Below are positions 5,606-6,528 of a DNA stretch of 6,528 bases, piece after piece; positions within the stretch are counted from its first letter, which is position 1; each line of letters starts with the position of its first letter. Made by a program: the position numbers and the translations under genes. The notes beneath the pieces are model-generated. The model worked only from the letters and a program-made list of their open reading frames with translations. It ran no database searches and was not told where the DNA came from. This DNA is from UBA5336 sp038526245 (GTDB lineage: Bacteria > Pseudomonadota > Alphaproteobacteria > Caulobacterales > Hyphomonadaceae), in NCBI GenBank assembly GCA_038526245.1, contig JBCBGZ010000102.1:1-6528 (forward strand), read 5' to 3'.

Positions 5606-6528
5606 ATGATTGCACAGATCATCCCATCCACTCTGCGTCGGTTTCGGCGTTCGCCGGTCACGACAGGGCTGAATATCCTCGCCCTGGCGCTCGGGTTTGC
5701 CTGTTTCATTTCCGCTCTTGGAGTGGCGCAATACTGGAACATGAGCGATAGCCAGTTCGACAAGTCCGAGCGCACTTATGTCCTGACCCAGAAATTCGGC
5801 ATCGGCGCCGGTACCGGCCACCGCCCCCTCACCTCGCCGGCCGCGGCGAAATACATGCGTGAGGACTTTCCCGGTCTGGAAGCCGTGGCAAGGGTTGCCA
5901 ACAAGCGGGAATGGACCGTCACGGCCGAAGATCGTCGCGCCGCGCTCATTGGCGCAAGGGCAGATGGCGACCTCACGAGGATCTTTGATTTTGAGTTCGT
6001 GGCGGGAGACCCGGCGCGAGCACTGGACGCCCCCGACAAGGTTGTCCTGACAGAAACCGCGGCGCGGCAACTGTTCGGCGATGCCGATCCCATGGGGCAA
6101 ACGATCAACTTTGTGGAGGATTTTTATCCAGTCGTTTCGGGCATTATCAAGAACATTGAGGCGCCGTCCCACTTCACCGATGTCCCGGGATCCCTCGGCC
6201 ATTTCCAGTTCGTCTATGGCTGGCCCACCGACCTGGAGGAAAACGATTGGTGGCTCGGCACCACCGGTGTCACCTACGTTCTCTTTCCCGAGAGCGAGGC
6301 GTCGGTCGGCCCGGATGCACTGCTGCAGCAGTTCCCGGCCTTCCTGGACCGGCGGGTTCCCGAGGACCAGAGAGCCGCCGTTGAATTCGAGTTTGGCCTC
6401 GTGAAGATATCCGACCTCCAGGCGCGGGTCATCAACATGGCGCTGTTTGGAGGGCGCACGTCGGGGCTGTTCTCCGTCACGACGCTGCTCTCATTCCTTG
6501 GCATTCTGGTGCTTGTGGTTGCCTGTGT
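5606..6528 (+). CDS. FtsX/MacB-type ABC transporter permease, N-terminal part (3' end outside window)
   Basis: The frame is open from ATG 5606 to the right edge, giving 307 residues. AAGGG at 5594-5598 within the end of the ATPase gene serves as ribosome site. Residues 1-18 are basic and cytoplasmic (LRRFRRSP), TM1 is about 20-41 (LNILALALGFACFISALGVA), and a large periplasmic domain of the MacB_PCD type follows (about 45-285). That domain carries the hallmark 'VVLTETAARQLFGDADPMGQTI' (147-168; split VVLTETAARQLFGDADP / MGQTI). TM2 starts near 287 (LFSVTTLLSFLGILVLVVAC) and is cut by the window. The remaining FtsX domain, usually with two further helices, should follow. In MacB/LolCE machines these permeases do not form a channel but transmit ATPase motion to the periplasm, driving substrate or lipoprotein movement through the adaptor. 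A second permease gene may follow, as in many such operons; this cannot be seen here. Confidence 0.92.
   Translation, partial: MIAQIIPSTLRRFRRSPVTTGLNILALALGFACFISALGVAQYWNMSDSQFDKSERTYVLTQKFGIGAGTGHRPLTSPAAAKYMREDFPGLEAVARVANKREWTVTAEDRRAALIGARADGDLTRIFDFEFVAGDPARALDAPDKVVLTETAARQLFGDADPMGQTINFVEDFYPVVSGIIKNIEAPSHFTDVPGSLGHFQFVYGWPTDLEENDWWLGTTGVTYVLFPESEASVGPDALLQQFPAFLDRRVPEDQRAAVEFEFGLVKISDLQARVINMALFGGRTSGLFSVTTLLSFLGILVLVVAC

Noticed and set aside
5237..6202. Long antisense open frame (321 codons, - strand)
   Set aside because: It lies opposite the ATPase and permease genes, which have clear family motifs. Its translation has no recognisable domain and a composition typical of a GC-rich shadow frame.
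1..6528. tRNA, rRNA, CRISPR array, insertion sequence or phage attachment site
   Set aside because: No cloverleaf, regularly spaced repeats, transposase or integrase coding sequence, or terminal inverted repeats were seen by eye.

Overview
The window looks like a moderately GC-rich alphaproteobacterial chromosome segment. A Hyphomonadaceae, Caulobacterales or Sphingomonadales type host is my guess from three things: the TonB-receptor C-terminus, the 'TGSMGEG' type of S41 protein, and a YtrA-type regulator beside a MacA-like ABC operon. No 16S or other marker is present, so the lineage is inference only.

Left half (1-2792, + strand): the C-terminal end of a TonB-dependent outer-membrane receptor is followed 10 bp later by an unrecognised lipoprotein, then 33 bp later by a lipoprotein S41-family (tail-specific/tricorn-like) peptidase. 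The short gaps and common strand suggest one transcript making three envelope proteins: an outer-membrane transporter and two lipid-anchored proteins. Their substrate cannot be read from the sequence.

Middle (2793-3541): a gene-free stretch of about 220 bp holds small hairpins and short repeats but no convincing gene. It is followed on the - strand by a short GntR regulator of the YtrA subfamily with a TTG start. Between this regulator and the next + strand gene is a divergent control region with a TTGACA -35 box and a dense set of AGTGTA/TACAC and ACTACA repeats, very likely the regulator's own operator.

Right half (3542-6528, + strand): an operon for a MacAB-like, mechanotransmission-type ABC system. 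It encodes a membrane-anchored periplasmic adaptor (HlyD/MacA type), a stand-alone LolD/MacB-type ATPase, and an FtsX/MacB-type permease that runs off the right edge. The ATPase and permease are separated by 2 bp. The gap between adaptor and ATPase holds a GC-rich hairpin whose 3' arm overlaps the ATPase Shine-Dalgarno sequence.

Working model (inference): the YtrA-type repressor controls a MacAB-like envelope exporter or envelope-maintenance pump and is displaced by some envelope or antibiotic signal. The receptor/lipoprotein/S41 cluster is a separate transcription unit that converges on the regulator gene. Nothing here is clearly outside known families. The most distinctive points are the tricorn-like Ser-His-Glu pattern in the S41 lipoprotein, the orphan lipoprotein between receptor and protease, and the operator and hairpin architecture of the ABC operon.
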